Shown: in pieces, positions 8,714 through 16,368 of the stretch | Numbering within the stretch: the first letter of the stretch is position 1 | Layout: each line of letters begins with the position of its first letter | Origin: Bacteriovoracaceae bacterium | Lineage (GTDB): Bacteria; Bdellovibrionota; Bacteriovoracia; Bacteriovoracales; Bacteriovoracaceae | Direction of reading: 5' to 3' | Assembly (NCBI GenBank): GCA_018649885.1 | Contig: JABIHA010000149.1 | Span: 1-53,696, forward strand | DNA: 53,696 nt | Notes under the pieces: generated by a model | The model's input: the letters and a program-made list of their open reading frames with translations, nothing else | The model's database searches: none | What the model was told of the DNA's origin: nothing | Translations under genes and position numbers: made by a program

Positions 8714-9703
8714 TTAATAAAGCAACCCTTTAAGAAGAATGTCATTCACTTTTTTAGGAGTGTCGAGTTGAACAAAGTGAGAAGAGTCTGGAATTTTATA
8801 TACATGGACTCCAGGGACATACTTTCCAATGGTTTCAACATAGAGCTCAGCTTGTAAGGCCGAATCTTGCATACCAAAGGTAAAAAAGACGGGGAGTTTA
8901 AAATTCCACACGGGCGGAGCCTGTCTAATCATTTTAATAAAATTGGCCCGGTAGTAATTGATAGATGATCTGGCAGCACTTTTTTGACGCCAGGCCTTAA
9001 TATAGCGGTCTTTGTCAGCATCAGTAATCATCTCTTTATGTACCATAGTAGATGTGAATACTTGCTTGAAGCTTTTCTCATATCCCAATAATCTTTTTCC
9101 AATAAATTCAGGAAGTATTGGAATGTGGAAGAACCAAATATACCAAGACATAGAAAAAACCTGTTTTTTATAGAGAAAAGGTTTTGTGAAAACTTCGTTT
9201 ATTTGCCCGGGATGGGGAACGTTAAATATAAAAAGTCTCTTAAACTTAGCTGGCTTTTTATAGACAGTGTACCAAGAAATGATGGCACCCCAGTCATGTC
9301 CTACTAAATTGACTTTCTCGCCGGGGTGGAGTTTTTCAGAAAGCTCAAGGATGTCTGCCACTACCTTATCTATATTATAGTCTTTTATATGCTTCGGTTT
9401 TTCACTCTTATTGTAGCCTCTCATATCAGGGGCGATCACCTGATATCCAGCCTTTGCTAGGGCCACTATTTGGTTTTTCCAGCCGTACCAGAAGTCAGGG
9501 TAACCATGAAGTAATATGACGGGCTCACCGTCAATGGGGCCTGCTGTGACCACGTGGAGCTTAACGTTTTTTAGAGTTTCTGTTTGATGGGTAACTTGGG
9601 TTTTTTGCCCTGAGAAGTCAGTTATCATCTCGGTTGTTGCTGCTATTAAGGATGTGCACGAAAGCATGAAAGTGATGGTTATGGTGGATAATAGGACTTT
9701 CAA
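8714..9703 (-). CDS. Secreted alpha/beta hydrolase, epoxide-hydrolase type
   Basis: This 329-residue protein starts at a TTG behind AAGGAG with 6-nt spacing. It has an N-terminal export signal (residues 1-22); an MLSC at 13-16 leaves open lipidation. The HGYP oxyanion motif is at 66-69 and the nucleophile elbow GHDWGA at 135-140 places Asp137 as nucleophile. An Asp (GMQDSA) and His (SSHFVQ) complete the triad near the C-terminus. An Asp nucleophile with HGxP is the signature of epoxide hydrolases and related haloalkane dehalogenases rather than esterases. The substrate is unknown. It is flanked by gaps of nearly 200 nt and appears monocistronic. Confidence 0.85.
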   Translation of the reverse strand: MKVLLSTITITFMLSCTSLIAATTEMITDFSGQKTQVTHQTETLKNVKLHVVTAGPIDGEPVILLHGYPDFWYGWKNQIVALAKAGYQVIAPDMRGYNKSEKPKHIKDYNIDKVVADILELSEKLHPGEKVNLVGHDWGAIISWYTVYKKPAKFKRLFIFNVPHPGQINEVFTKPFLYKKQVFSMSWYIWFFHIPILPEFIGKRLLGYEKSFKQVFTSTMVHKEMITDADKDRYIKAWRQKSAARSSINYYRANFIKMIRQAPPVWNFKLPVFFTFGMQDSALQAELYVETIGKYVPGVHVYKIPDSSHFVQLDTPKKVNDILLKGLLY

Positions 9704-9890
9704 TGAGTGCTCCTTGGGGTGGACCCCTATAAAAATTACGTATTGAAGTCTTCTAAATACTGGGGGGGCAGGGGCATGTCAAATTTGGCCCAAATTTCCT
9801 CCAGCTCTCCCTAAAGATTTTTCACTTCTCTTGTTTAATTCCAGTAATTTGATAAACATGGAGGCACACTACCGGAGATTTGTTACCAAA

Positions 9891-10283
9891 ATGAAAGCAA
9901 TACTAATATTGACATTACTCACCATATTAGTTTCTTGCGGAAAGAAGACACAAGAAAATGTAGATAACATGGATCAGAACACTGAGAAGATGGCGTCCCA
10001 AATGGAAGCCTATCAGGATATGTTGCAAGTATATGCCGAGGAAATGGCAATCATTAGAGAATATTTTAAAATAACTACCGGTAGTATTGTTGATTTAAAA
10101 ACTGCTGCTGTTGGTGTTGATGGAACCATGGCCGAATTTTTAGTGATGCTTAGACCTATGGTTGAACTCATGACAAATATTATCGAAGGCGCTGAATCAG
10201 GTGAAGTTGTTGAACCTAAAGTTGATACTGATGAGGTCGATCCAAATGATCTCGAATTTGATGATTGGGGGGATGATGAATAA
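9891..10283 (+). CDS. Small acidic lipoprotein
   Basis: This 130-residue protein has a lipoprotein signal: MKAILILTLLTILVSC, with the lipobox LVSC and lipidated Cys16. The frame is open back to 9831, but the ATG at 9891 places the signal peptide at the N-terminus and is the best start. The mature part is helical with Gln/Met/Glu-rich segments and ends in a strongly acidic tail (DDLEFDDWGDDE). I do not recognise a family. The next gene begins inside its last codons, so the two are translationally coupled. Confidence 0.75.
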   Translation: MKAILILTLLTILVSCGKKTQENVDNMDQNTEKMASQMEAYQDMLQVYAEEMAIIREYFKITTGSIVDLKTAAVGVDGTMAEFLVMLRPMVELMTNIIEGAESGEVVEPKVDTDEVDPNDLEFDDWGDDE

Positions 10284-11016
10284 AGTCTTGGTACTTTTAT
10301 CATTACTAGTATCCTTTTCTGGACACGGCATTGTAGTTAATCCAATTGTTAACAACTACTGTGTTGACTCTGATCAATTTAGTAAAAAAGAATTGGTGCT
10401 TAATATGGCCTCAAGTTTATTAGATTTTTCTTCTTATAAAGAGTTTGATGAAGGATTTGTGCAGAAATTTTTATTTGATACAATGTCTATTTCACCGCTC
10501 AATATGAATGATTCCGCTTTAAAGGTACAACAAGATAATTTTAATGCTGACCATGAATTCGATAAAACCTCTTTGATTGCTTTTGTAATACAGCCTATGC
10601 CTAGTTATGATGTTGCGGCCAGTGGTTACACTCGGATGATTCTACAATGTCGAAGCAATGTTATTAATGGTGGTGAGTCATTTACTTACGAGTGTAGGCT
10701 GAATAAAGGTGACGGAAATTTTGGGGTTGATCGCTTTGATACAAAACTCACAGTGAGTACTGTTAGCTCAATTTGTAGTCGTGGAGTGGAGCTTAATATT
10801 GAAGGCAATATTGAGGTTAATGATGCAGACTATGCTCATATACAATCAGAAATCGTGAAAGGGATTTCTCATTCACAAACTGCAAGTCAAATAAAAATTC
10901 CTCAAAAAATTCAAGATCTTCTTTTTGATGTTCAGGTTTTGTTTACGGAGTACTATCAATACTTTTATCAGGGCTGGATTAGTAAGTCTGGGTATCGGGT
11001 TTTGAAGAGTTGGTAG
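10276..11016 (+). CDS. Secreted protein of unknown function, coupled to the lipoprotein
   Basis: The frame is open from 10201, but the ATG at 10276 (or 10273) directly follows a GGGGGG run and gives a proper signal peptide (MNKVLVLLSLLVSFSGHG). This gives a 246-residue protein overlapping the preceding lipoprotein gene by 8 nt. The mature part contains several Cys (positions in NYCVDSD, LQCRSN, YECRLN and SICSRG), consistent with periplasmic disulfides, and looks mixed alpha/beta. No family is recognised. Together with the lipoprotein it probably forms a two-gene envelope unit. Confidence 0.75.
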   Translation: MNKVLVLLSLLVSFSGHGIVVNPIVNNYCVDSDQFSKKELVLNMASSLLDFSSYKEFDEGFVQKFLFDTMSISPLNMNDSALKVQQDNFNADHEFDKTSLIAFVIQPMPSYDVAASGYTRMILQCRSNVINGGESFTYECRLNKGDGNFGVDRFDTKLTVSTVSSICSRGVELNIEGNIEVNDADYAHIQSEIVKGISHSQTASQIKIPQKIQDLLFDVQVLFTEYYQYFYQGWISKSGYRVLKSW

Positions 11017-11028
11017 GGCCAGTTCATA

Positions 11029-11063
11029 TCCTAACTAACTTTTTTCACTTTTACCGCATCCTG
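11029..11063 (+). repeat. 35-nt direct repeat, copy 1
   Basis: This copy begins TCCTAACTAACTTTTTTCAC and ends CGCATCCTG. It matches 12099-12133 at 33 of 35 positions. The two copies lie on either side of the DUF1566-type gene. A more degenerate relative (TCTTAAC, T-run, GCATTCTGGGCGG) occurs at about 11909-11941. The origin is unknown; the arrangement suggests duplication or insertion around the gene. Confidence 0.6.
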
Positions 11064-11078
11064 TGCGGCTGTAAATTT

Positions 11079-11105
11079 TCCATGCACCTATGGAGTTATT
11101 TTTTT
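11079..11105 (+). terminator. Probable terminator of the 9.9-11.0 kb gene pair
   Basis: A 5-bp stem TCCAT (11079-11083) and ATGGA (11090-11094) with a 6-nt loop is followed by GTTA and a run of eight T (11098-11105). The stem is short, so confidence is moderate. The opposing gene ends inside the T-run. Confidence 0.45.
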
Positions 11106-11806
11106 AGACGTACTACGCATCTTACTCCAGAGCTATTGGGCCTGTATCCCACGTATGAAGATAATAAGCCTCTCACATGGCGGTAGACTTTTGTGTAATA
11201 GGTACTCCCTTCTTCAGGATCAAATATCCTGACCAGCCCATAACCTTGGTGTGGACCATGAGATTCACGAAAATAAGTATGTTCATACCTAGGGCAATTA
11301 TCGGACGTTTTTGCCTCATCCAAATGACCTTCTTCAGGATTAGTGTGATACACATTAGATGTCCAAAAATCAGGATAATTTCCATTTGTCATAACTAAAT
11401 TCGGAAGAACCTGCTCCCTGTACCCAGGTGGCACACTATTATTTTGATTGAAAATATCATTATTGGGGTCGAGAATATTAACTTCTGTCCTTACACCAAA
11501 GTAACCTCTTAATCGAATGATATCCGAAGTCGTAGGTAGGGTTGCTCCAATTCCGGCGCAAAAATCTCTGGCATCAAGCCAGCTAAGTTGAAGTGGTTCA
11601 CCTCTATCGTCTTTTGCTAAATCTCCCCATATTAAACCATCTTCATCCTCCCAGGCATCTCCTAGGTCGCGATAAGAAAAATTTTGATGAAATTTGTACT
11701 CTTTTCCGTCAGCGCCTTGAGATGTCCTGATATTTCGCTGGTGGGCCTGAACGTTTTGTATAAATAGTGTGGTTATGAATAGAATTAAAATCAATGATTT
11801 CGGCAT
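11096..11806 (-). CDS. Secreted DUF1566 / Lcl C-terminal-like domain protein
   Basis: This 236-residue protein has a signal peptide (residues 1-21, ending VQA) and a GGGAG Shine-Dalgarno 6 nt before ATG. The mature part has the order seen in Legionella Lcl C-terminal/DUF1566 proteins: DEDGLIWGD, then LSWLDARDFCAGIGATLPTTSDI, then DFWTSNVY and a closing SSGVRCVVR. This is a C-type-lectin/sulfatase-modifying-factor-like fold. Such domains often bind ligands on the cell surface. The gene is flanked by the two 35-nt direct repeats and sits beside a repeat-rich tRNA region, so it may be part of an acquired block. Family assignment is fairly firm; the role is unknown. Confidence 0.75.
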   Translation of the reverse strand: MPKSLILILFITTLFIQNVQAHQRNIRTSQGADGKEYKFHQNFSYRDLGDAWEDEDGLIWGDLAKDDRGEPLQLSWLDARDFCAGIGATLPTTSDIIRLRGYFGVRTEVNILDPNNDIFNQNNSVPPGYREQVLPNLVMTNGNYPDFWTSNVYHTNPEEGHLDEAKTSDNCPRYEHTYFRESHGPHQGYGLVRIFDPEEGSTYYTKVYRHVRGLLSSYVGYRPNSSGVRCVVRLKK

Positions 11807-12020
11807 ATTACGCTCCCAGCGAAGATCCTAAAAAGTACTGATGGAGGATCCTACATTAAGAGTGACGCGCTGCGCAGTGGGTGTGTAGCTAATCCTGGCT
11901 TGTTAATCATTTCTTAACTTATTTTTTTCGCATTCTGGGCGGGTCTCCTTCGGCCAAGCTGGGTAACGGCCACGACCTCGGTTCTATAAGATATGGTGTC
12001 TTAGTGCTTGTCACCAAGTT

Positions 12021-12043
12021 GAAACATGCCACTGGCATGTTTC
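12021..12043. repeat. 23-nt near-perfect palindrome
   Basis: GAAACATGCCA, a single central C, then TGGCATGTTTC form an 11-bp perfect inverted repeat. The tight centre fits a protein-binding site or cruciform better than an RNA hairpin. No adjacent gene start explains it. Confidence 0.5.
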
Positions 12044-12062
12044 ATCGAGGCCGTATCCTCAG

Positions 12063-12090
12063 GGGGCATCCAAATAAAAAAAGCAAGACC
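12063..12090 (+). repeat. 28-nt repeat derived from tRNA-Leu 3' end/terminator, copy A
   Basis: This copy is identical over 28 nt to 12190-12217. Its sequence GGGGCATCC-AAATA-A7-GC... is, with one extra T and one substitution, the tRNA-Leu 3' end and following terminator arm read on the opposite strand. The second half of the hairpin is degenerate here (GGTGCTT), so this copy looks like a decayed duplicate. Confidence 0.6.
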
Positions 12091-12098
12091 GGTGCTTG

Positions 12099-12133
12099 TC
12101 CTAACTCACTTTTTTCACTTTTACCACATCCTG
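12099..12133 (+). repeat. 35-nt direct repeat, copy 2
   Basis: This is the second copy of the repeat at 11029-11063 (33/35 identical; differences at 12107 and 12126). It lies between the two 28-nt tRNA-derived repeats. Confidence 0.6.
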
Positions 12134-12189
12134 CTCTCGTGTCCCCCTCGACCCAAACCCTCCCTCATCGGTCGGCTTCTCCTGTCTCA

Positions 12190-12242
12190 GGGGCATCCAA
12201 ATAAAAAAAGCAAGACCGTATGGTCGTGCTTTTTTTATTTGG
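12190..12242 (-). terminator. Terminator of tRNA-Leu, built into a long mirrored repeat
   Basis: The core stem has GACC (12214-12217) pairing with GGTC (12222-12225) around a GTAT loop. It extends through GCA/TGC and an A7/T7 block to give U-runs in both directions. The inverted repeat continues past the U-run through CCAAAT/ATTTGG and GGGGCA/TGCCCC into the tRNA acceptor end (12243-12248), with one extra T at 12196. It follows the tRNA directly on the minus strand. Confidence 0.8.
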
Positions 12243-12323
12243 TGCCCCGGGGGAGACTTGAACTCCCACGCCCGAAAGCAGTGGATTTTGAATCCACCGT
12301 GTCTACCATTCCACCACCAGGGC
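12240..12323 (-). tRNA. tRNA-Leu (anticodon CAA)
   Basis: Read on the minus strand, the acceptor 5' strand GCCCTGG pairs with CCGGGGC. The discriminator is A and CCA is encoded (12240-12242). The D-arm holds GGTAGACAC. The anticodon stem GTGGA/TCCAC closes the 7-nt loop TTCAAAA, giving anticodon CAA, which reads UUG. A short variable arm region (TGCTTTCGGGCG) precedes the T-arm with GTTCAAGTC. The long variable arm and A discriminator fit leucine. A strong terminator follows at once. Confidence 0.93.
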
Positions 12324-12518
12324 ACTTGAAATATGGAGACTACAGTAGATCTCAGGCAGTTAGCAGTCAATTGAAATCTCGGATGCTTAGCTTCTGTATG
12401 TAAATGGGAAATGAAATAAACTCTTGAATATAAAAGGAAAATCCACAGGAGATGATTTTATTATGTGCGATGCCCAAATAATGATAAAACGAGCTTGCAC
12501 AATTATAGGAAGGTTCCC

Positions 12519-12644
12519 ATGTTAGGTTTAGGAAAATCAACCCTGTTGGTCTTTTCAATGCTCTTCTTTCTAGGGATAGCATTTTCATCCAATGGGCATT
12601 CAATTAAAAACGAAAAAGTGAGTCAAAAAAGGGTGAGTCGCTAG
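12519..12644 (+). CDS. 41-residue secreted peptide (small gene)
   Basis: ATG at 12519 lies 5 nt behind a strong AGGAAGG Shine-Dalgarno (12507-12513). The product starts MLGLGKSTLLVFSMLFFLGI and continues to a likely signal peptidase site near AFS-SNG. This leaves a mature tail of about 18 residues that is basic and polar (SIKNEKVSQKRVSR). Its last 41 nt overlap the 3' end of the convergent methyltransferase gene. The good ribosome site and textbook signal peptide support it despite its size. Function unknown; a secreted or membrane-retained peptide. Confidence 0.55.
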   Translation: MLGLGKSTLLVFSMLFFLGIAFSSNGHSIKNEKVSQKRVSR

Positions 12645-13236
12645 AGTTTACGAACTCTTTAGATTCAACAAGGCCCCAGCTAACGAAAGTAAAATATTTT
12701 TTTACCAGCTTTTGGTAGAACTCATTAGATCTTTTATTTGAGTATGGGTCTTTAAATCCTGTTTGATCGAACATTTTCACATAATCACTTTCAGTAGGTA
12801 TATGGAGGTAGCAGTAGCGACAGCTCTTGCTAATAATCTTAAGTGCTTTTTCTACATCTTTATCTTCTAAGTATTGATGGATTGAATTACTAATCCCCAG
12901 ATCATATGGAGTTTTTGGTACCTTGAAATCTAGCATTGATTGATTGAGAAGCAGGATATCTTTGGTCCATTTTTTTCCATTCAATTTGTTGTGGACGTGT
13001 GTAGAGATATCGATGGCGCTACATTTTTCCGGTTTGAAAATCTGGACGATATCTTTTAGCAGCTCGCCAGATCCATGTGCGAAGTCAATAATAGAGTTAA
13101 CCTCAATTTCCATCAGATCCAATACCGAATGAAGGTATCTGGCATGCTCTTTGGAGTTGTAGGTGCCATCAATTAATGAGTCTTCCCCATAAATTGAATC
13201 AAAATATTTTTGTTCAAACTCTGTGTTATTTTCCAC
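12604..13236 (-). CDS. Class I SAM-dependent methyltransferase
   Basis: This 210-residue protein starts at a GTG 22 nt after the 671-residue kinase-like gene, on the same strand. The SAM-binding motif I is IIDFAHGSGELLKDI (about residues 49-63), followed by the acidic ribose-binding end of beta-2 (CSAIDIS). The motif IV region is YDLGISNSIHQYLED. His replaces the second Gly of the usual E/D-x-G-x-G-x-G. No signal peptide is present, so it acts in the cytoplasm. The substrate is unknown; co-transcription with a secreted kinase-like protein is likely from the short gap but the link is not obvious. Its 3' end overlaps the small secreted peptide gene. Confidence 0.75.
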   Translation of the reverse strand: MENNTEFEQKYFDSIYGEDSLIDGTYNSKEHARYLHSVLDLMEIEVNSIIDFAHGSGELLKDIVQIFKPEKCSAIDISTHVHNKLNGKKWTKDILLLNQSMLDFKVPKTPYDLGISNSIHQYLEDKDVEKALKIISKSCRYCYLHIPTESDYVKMFDQTGFKDPYSNKRSNEFYQKLVKKYFTFVSWGLVESKEFVNSSDSPFFDSLFRF

Positions 13237-13258
13237 TTACTTTCTTTTGCGGCCTTAA

Positions 13259-15274
13259 CTAATCAAGATCTAGCTCACATTCCTTCAGAGGTTTATCATC
13301 TTTATTTCGATTGATTCTTCTTTCGAGCCCTGAAGGATGGTTAACTTCTTCAAGTAGATTAACCCAAAATGATTTTTTACACGAATTAATTTTCCCTTTT
13401 TCTAAAACTAGATCTTTTGTCCCAAGTTTTACCTCTGTTTGTTTTACTTTCTCGAGGAAAACTTTTTCATCAATACCGTATTCACTAGCAACTGTGAGGG
13501 AAACTTCTTTATAAAGTGTAGGCCGTGGATTTTCTCTTTCATTTTTTCTTACTAGCTCAAATATCCCGTAAGCTTTGGCCAGAGCATTTCTTCTTGCGAT
13601 TAATTTGTAGACTAGTGCTCTTTGCTGGAAATCTGGCCAGCCTGTAGAGCTAACTGCCGCCTCAACTTTGTCTTGCGATAGTCTCGCCATTTTTAATGCC
13701 ATCCAGCGGCCATCTGAATAAGTTGTCTTTTTCCAGGTTTTCTTTGGTTGGTAGACAATAAAATCGTGAAATAGAAATTTATTTCCTTTCTTCTCTACAA
13801 AGTCTGAGCCTACTTCAAGGGCGTTGATCATACCTGTAAATAGCGGCTTTCCAAGTGATGCTCCCATATCGTGATCAGATTCAACATATGTATCTTTTTC
13901 TCTGAAATTTTTGAGAATATAACCTTTGGAATTGTCGTCTTTAACATCTGTATTCCAAATCCAAAAATGAAATAATGCCAGTGAGCGAGCCACCCTACTT
14001 TGAGTAGCATGAACTGTGCTCAGAGCAACGGGACCGGCCTTAACAAGTACATCTCCGCTAAATTCAACAGAGGCTTCTCTAAATGTGATAAACTCGCGAT
14101 CAATATATTTTTCTTTTTTTATAGTCAGCTCTTTTGGAAGAGCACTTAAAACTTCTTCGGCATTTGAGGCCGTGATTTTGCCGTGATTTAATACATAGTG
14201 ATTCATTAGGAAATTGTATTGGCTGAGTAAGAAACAGGCCCTAAGGAGTCTGTAGGTCGCAACATCAGAGCATATCTCAGTAGCATTTTCCTCGGTTAGC
14301 TTTTTTATTTTTTCTTCATCTTCGCCTTTGTTTTTTTCAAGTACGAGGGTGATGGTATTTTTATTTGTTTTAGTTCCGGTATACATCAAGTCGTTATATT
14401 TTCCACCGAGCTCAACATAGAGTCTATTAACTACTGGTTCAGTTTGAATCTCATTTCCCAGCTTGAACTTCCACTTCTGACCAAAAATATCGCGGGCCTT
14501 TAATTTGGGGCTTGAGTGCCTAGGCTCCATTGATTTGTAGAATAGAACTCTAAAGCTATTTCTTAGGTCATATTTAATCTTCTTTTTTTTAAGTGTTTTA
14601 TTTTTTTTCCACAAAGATTTTGTCGTTTGAGTATTGACCCAGTTTTCTAAGTCTTCCCATGGCGTGGGGTGGGCCTTCATATATTTACTAGTATTCCATT
14701 TAGGATGATTTTTAGAAATATCTAGGTCCGCGACCTCAATAGGAGTACTACTTTCAAGTTCGTGATGATTTAAAAATTCACTTTCACTTTTGGGCATGTC
14801 CGAAGCTTCTTTATCTGCTTTATCGCCCAGTGGAATCTCTCTTTTCTTTTTTTTGAGTCCATGAATTTTAGTATCGAGATTGTGTATCTTTTTTATTTTT
14901 TTCCACAGATCCATTTTGCTTTTTTCAAGGATATCGGCATCAAGGGTATAGAGTATTCTTTTTGCTATAATGAAGGACTCGGCTGGATTGGGATTACTTT
15001 CAATCTCTTTTTGTGCAAATTTCAGAAATTGGTTTTCTTTCTTAGCGGTTTTTATTTTTTCTTTGTCAGAGGAATCATTGAGTACCATTGTGTTTCTTTC
15101 TCTTCTGGTAGCGAGTAGCTTACCCAGAGCATCAAAACTATTCTTATTAAAAGAATTTTCTACTCCCTTTTCCTCCAAATTTTTCTCGAAATCTGGAAGT
15201 GCAATATCCCACTGTGTAGCAAAAAGGTCGCTGAGACAGAAACAAGTTATTAAGGCTACTGTGATTTTTTTCAC
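13259..15274 (-). CDS. Secreted protein with kinase-like motifs, paralogue of the 5.2-8.5 kb gene
   Basis: This 671-residue protein starts at a GTG behind AGGGAGGA and has a signal peptide (residues 1-20, ending FAT). A Lys-rich stretch lies around 120-235. The conserved core is KWKFKLGNEIQTEP (267-280), then FREASVEF (398-405), NTDVKDDNSKGYIL (441-454), SDHDMGASLGKPL (466-478) and, near 570, KLIARRNALAKAYGIF. The D-V-K-D-D-N and S-D-H-D-M-G elements look like catalytic-loop and metal-binding motifs of protein-kinase-like folds (HipA, CotH or Fam20 type), and KWKFK...E like the ATP-Lys and alpha-C Glu. That reading is inference. Compared with the 1106-residue paralogue it lacks the long C-terminal half. 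It is followed by a methyltransferase gene. Confidence 0.75.
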   Translation of the reverse strand: MKKITVALITCFCLSDLFATQWDIALPDFEKNLEEKGVENSFNKNSFDALGKLLATRRERNTMVLNDSSDKEKIKTAKKENQFLKFAQKEIESNPNPAESFIIAKRILYTLDADILEKSKMDLWKKIKKIHNLDTKIHGLKKKKREIPLGDKADKEASDMPKSESEFLNHHELESSTPIEVADLDISKNHPKWNTSKYMKAHPTPWEDLENWVNTQTTKSLWKKNKTLKKKKIKYDLRNSFRVLFYKSMEPRHSSPKLKARDIFGQKWKFKLGNEIQTEPVVNRLYVELGGKYNDLMYTGTKTNKNTITLVLEKNKGEDEEKIKKLTEENATEICSDVATYRLLRACFLLSQYNFLMNHYVLNHGKITASNAEEVLSALPKELTIKKEKYIDREFITFREASVEFSGDVLVKAGPVALSTVHATQSRVARSLALFHFWIWNTDVKDDNSKGYILKNFREKDTYVESDHDMGASLGKPLFTGMINALEVGSDFVEKKGNKFLFHDFIVYQPKKTWKKTTYSDGRWMALKMARLSQDKVEAAVSSTGWPDFQQRALVYKLIARRNALAKAYGIFELVRKNERENPRPTLYKEVSLTVASEYGIDEKVFLEKVKQTEVKLGTKDLVLEKGKINSCKKSFWVNLLEEVNHPSGLERRINRNKDDKPLKECELDLD

Positions 15275-15402
15275 TACAATCCTCCCTGTGAGCTTTCTTC
15301 AAGCATTAGGGATGTATTAACAAGTATTCTTGTCGTTGAATAGGACGTGAGTCACTAGATGTCGCGCGTCAAGTTGCTGCAAATGTGATTTTGTGTCCCG
15401 GG

Positions 15403-16368
15403 TTAACGCAAATTAATCAGCTTGAGAGCATCTCCAATTTTAAATTTACAGAAATCTTCGCCCAGGTGTTTTTTGAGTTCACTGTTATCAATGAGGCAAG
15501 AAAACTTTATGTAGTCTATGAGGTACTCAGGGATCCCTCTCCTGAAACTTTTAAGAAATCCAGCAATACTGCCAACAACTGAGACCGGAATAGGTATGCC
15601 GGGCGTTTCTAGCTTCTTGAGGGCATTTTTAAGTGAGATATACTCATTGGGTGCCACGTTATAGGTACCAGTGGGAACCTCAGTTATAGACCTGTAGATA
15701 ACATGGGCCATATCGTACTCGTGAATAAACTGAAAAATTGGATTGAAGTCGATGGGGTAGGGCGCATACTTGTAGGCCAAGTACTGACTAATTGTGTTTT
15801 TAATTTGGGCCCCAATAATATTGCAAGGACGTAGTACTACACCTTTAATTTGGTTTTGGTTTTTCCATACCCAATTTGTTGCAATCTGATCCATTTCCAC
15901 AACGTCACGCAGGTCTGGATACTTTATGCTGGCCCTGAGAGGAGCATCTTCTTTTATAAAAACAGGGTTGTCTGGGTATGCACCGTACACATGAAAGGTT
16001 GAGAGGATTACAATTTTTTTAATAGATGATTTCATACAAAGATCTAGTATTGTATTTGTACCTACAACACTTAAATCTAGCCTCTTGTGTACATTCTGAG
16101 AGGCAGCGTTGGCATGAGTGATTCTTCCCAGGTGAAGAACAACATCGAGATCGTGTGATCGAAAGATTTTTTCGAAATTCCCCCTCGAGTATTTTACTTT
16201 CTGGCAGGTTAAGCCTGGGATGGGAGGAATATTTCCTACATCTCTTACGTCAATGCCAATGATATTAACTCCTGGCATTTTTTTACTGATAATTTTAGCC
16301 GTAATTTGTGCCAATCCACCAGTAATCCCAATAATCAAAATATTTTTAATTTCGCTTGTTTCTAACAT
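15403..16368 (-). CDS. NAD(P)-dependent epimerase/dehydratase-like SDR protein
   Basis: This 321-residue protein is an extended SDR. The Rossmann motif GITGGLA (14-20) follows the first strand, with an Asp ending beta-2 (IIGIDVRD) that suggests NAD preference. DVVLHLGRITH, STFHVYG and LRPCNIIG are the usual downstream signposts. The active-site Y-x-x-x-K is not evident: the region reads YPDLRDVVEMDQ, with no Lys at the expected place, so it may not be a standard epimerase. Its ATG overlaps the stop of the acyltransferase gene by one base (TAATG), so both are made together. A joint role in lipid or glycolipid metabolism is inferred. Confidence 0.75.
   Translation of the reverse strand: MLETSEIKNILIIGITGGLAQITAKIISKKMPGVNIIGIDVRDVGNIPPIPGLTCQKVKYSRGNFEKIFRSHDLDVVLHLGRITHANAASQNVHKRLDLSVVGTNTILDLCMKSSIKKIVILSTFHVYGAYPDNPVFIKEDAPLRASIKYPDLRDVVEMDQIATNWVWKNQNQIKGVVLRPCNIIGAQIKNTISQYLAYKYAPYPIDFNPIFQFIHEYDMAHVIYRSITEVPTGTYNVAPNEYISLKNALKKLETPGIPIPVSVVGSIAGFLKSFRRGIPEYLIDYIKFSCLIDNSELKKHLGEDFCKFKIGDALKLINLR

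Larger units (their letters stand above)
11807..12239. other. Repeat-rich non-coding stretch beside tRNA-Leu
   Basis: No convincing gene is visible in 433 nt. The stretch holds a degenerate copy of the 35-nt repeat (about 11909-11941), a 23-nt palindrome (12021-12043), a true 35-nt copy (12099-12133) and two direct copies of a 28-nt sequence (12063-12090 and 12190-12217) that mirrors the tRNA-Leu 3' end plus terminator. Open frames here have no ribosome binding site and run through the repeats, so they are not called. Confidence 0.7.

Noticed and set aside
9831..9890. An N-terminal extension of the 9.9 kb lipoprotein
   Set aside because: It would bury the lipobox about 35 residues from the N-terminus; the ATG at 9891 gives a textbook lipoprotein signal.
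10013..10303. A 96-residue minus-strand ORF across the lipoprotein gene
   Set aside because: It is a frame shadow of the acidic lipoprotein gene (Ser-rich from complementing Asp/Glu codons) and has no ribosome site.
12004..12403. ORFs of 66, 125 and 89 residues in the repeat region and across the tRNA
   Set aside because: They run through repeats, the terminator and the tRNA gene, and have no ribosome sites.
12367..12603. A 78-residue minus-strand ORF
   Set aside because: No ribosome site or recognisable features; it lies antisense to the start of the better supported small secreted peptide.
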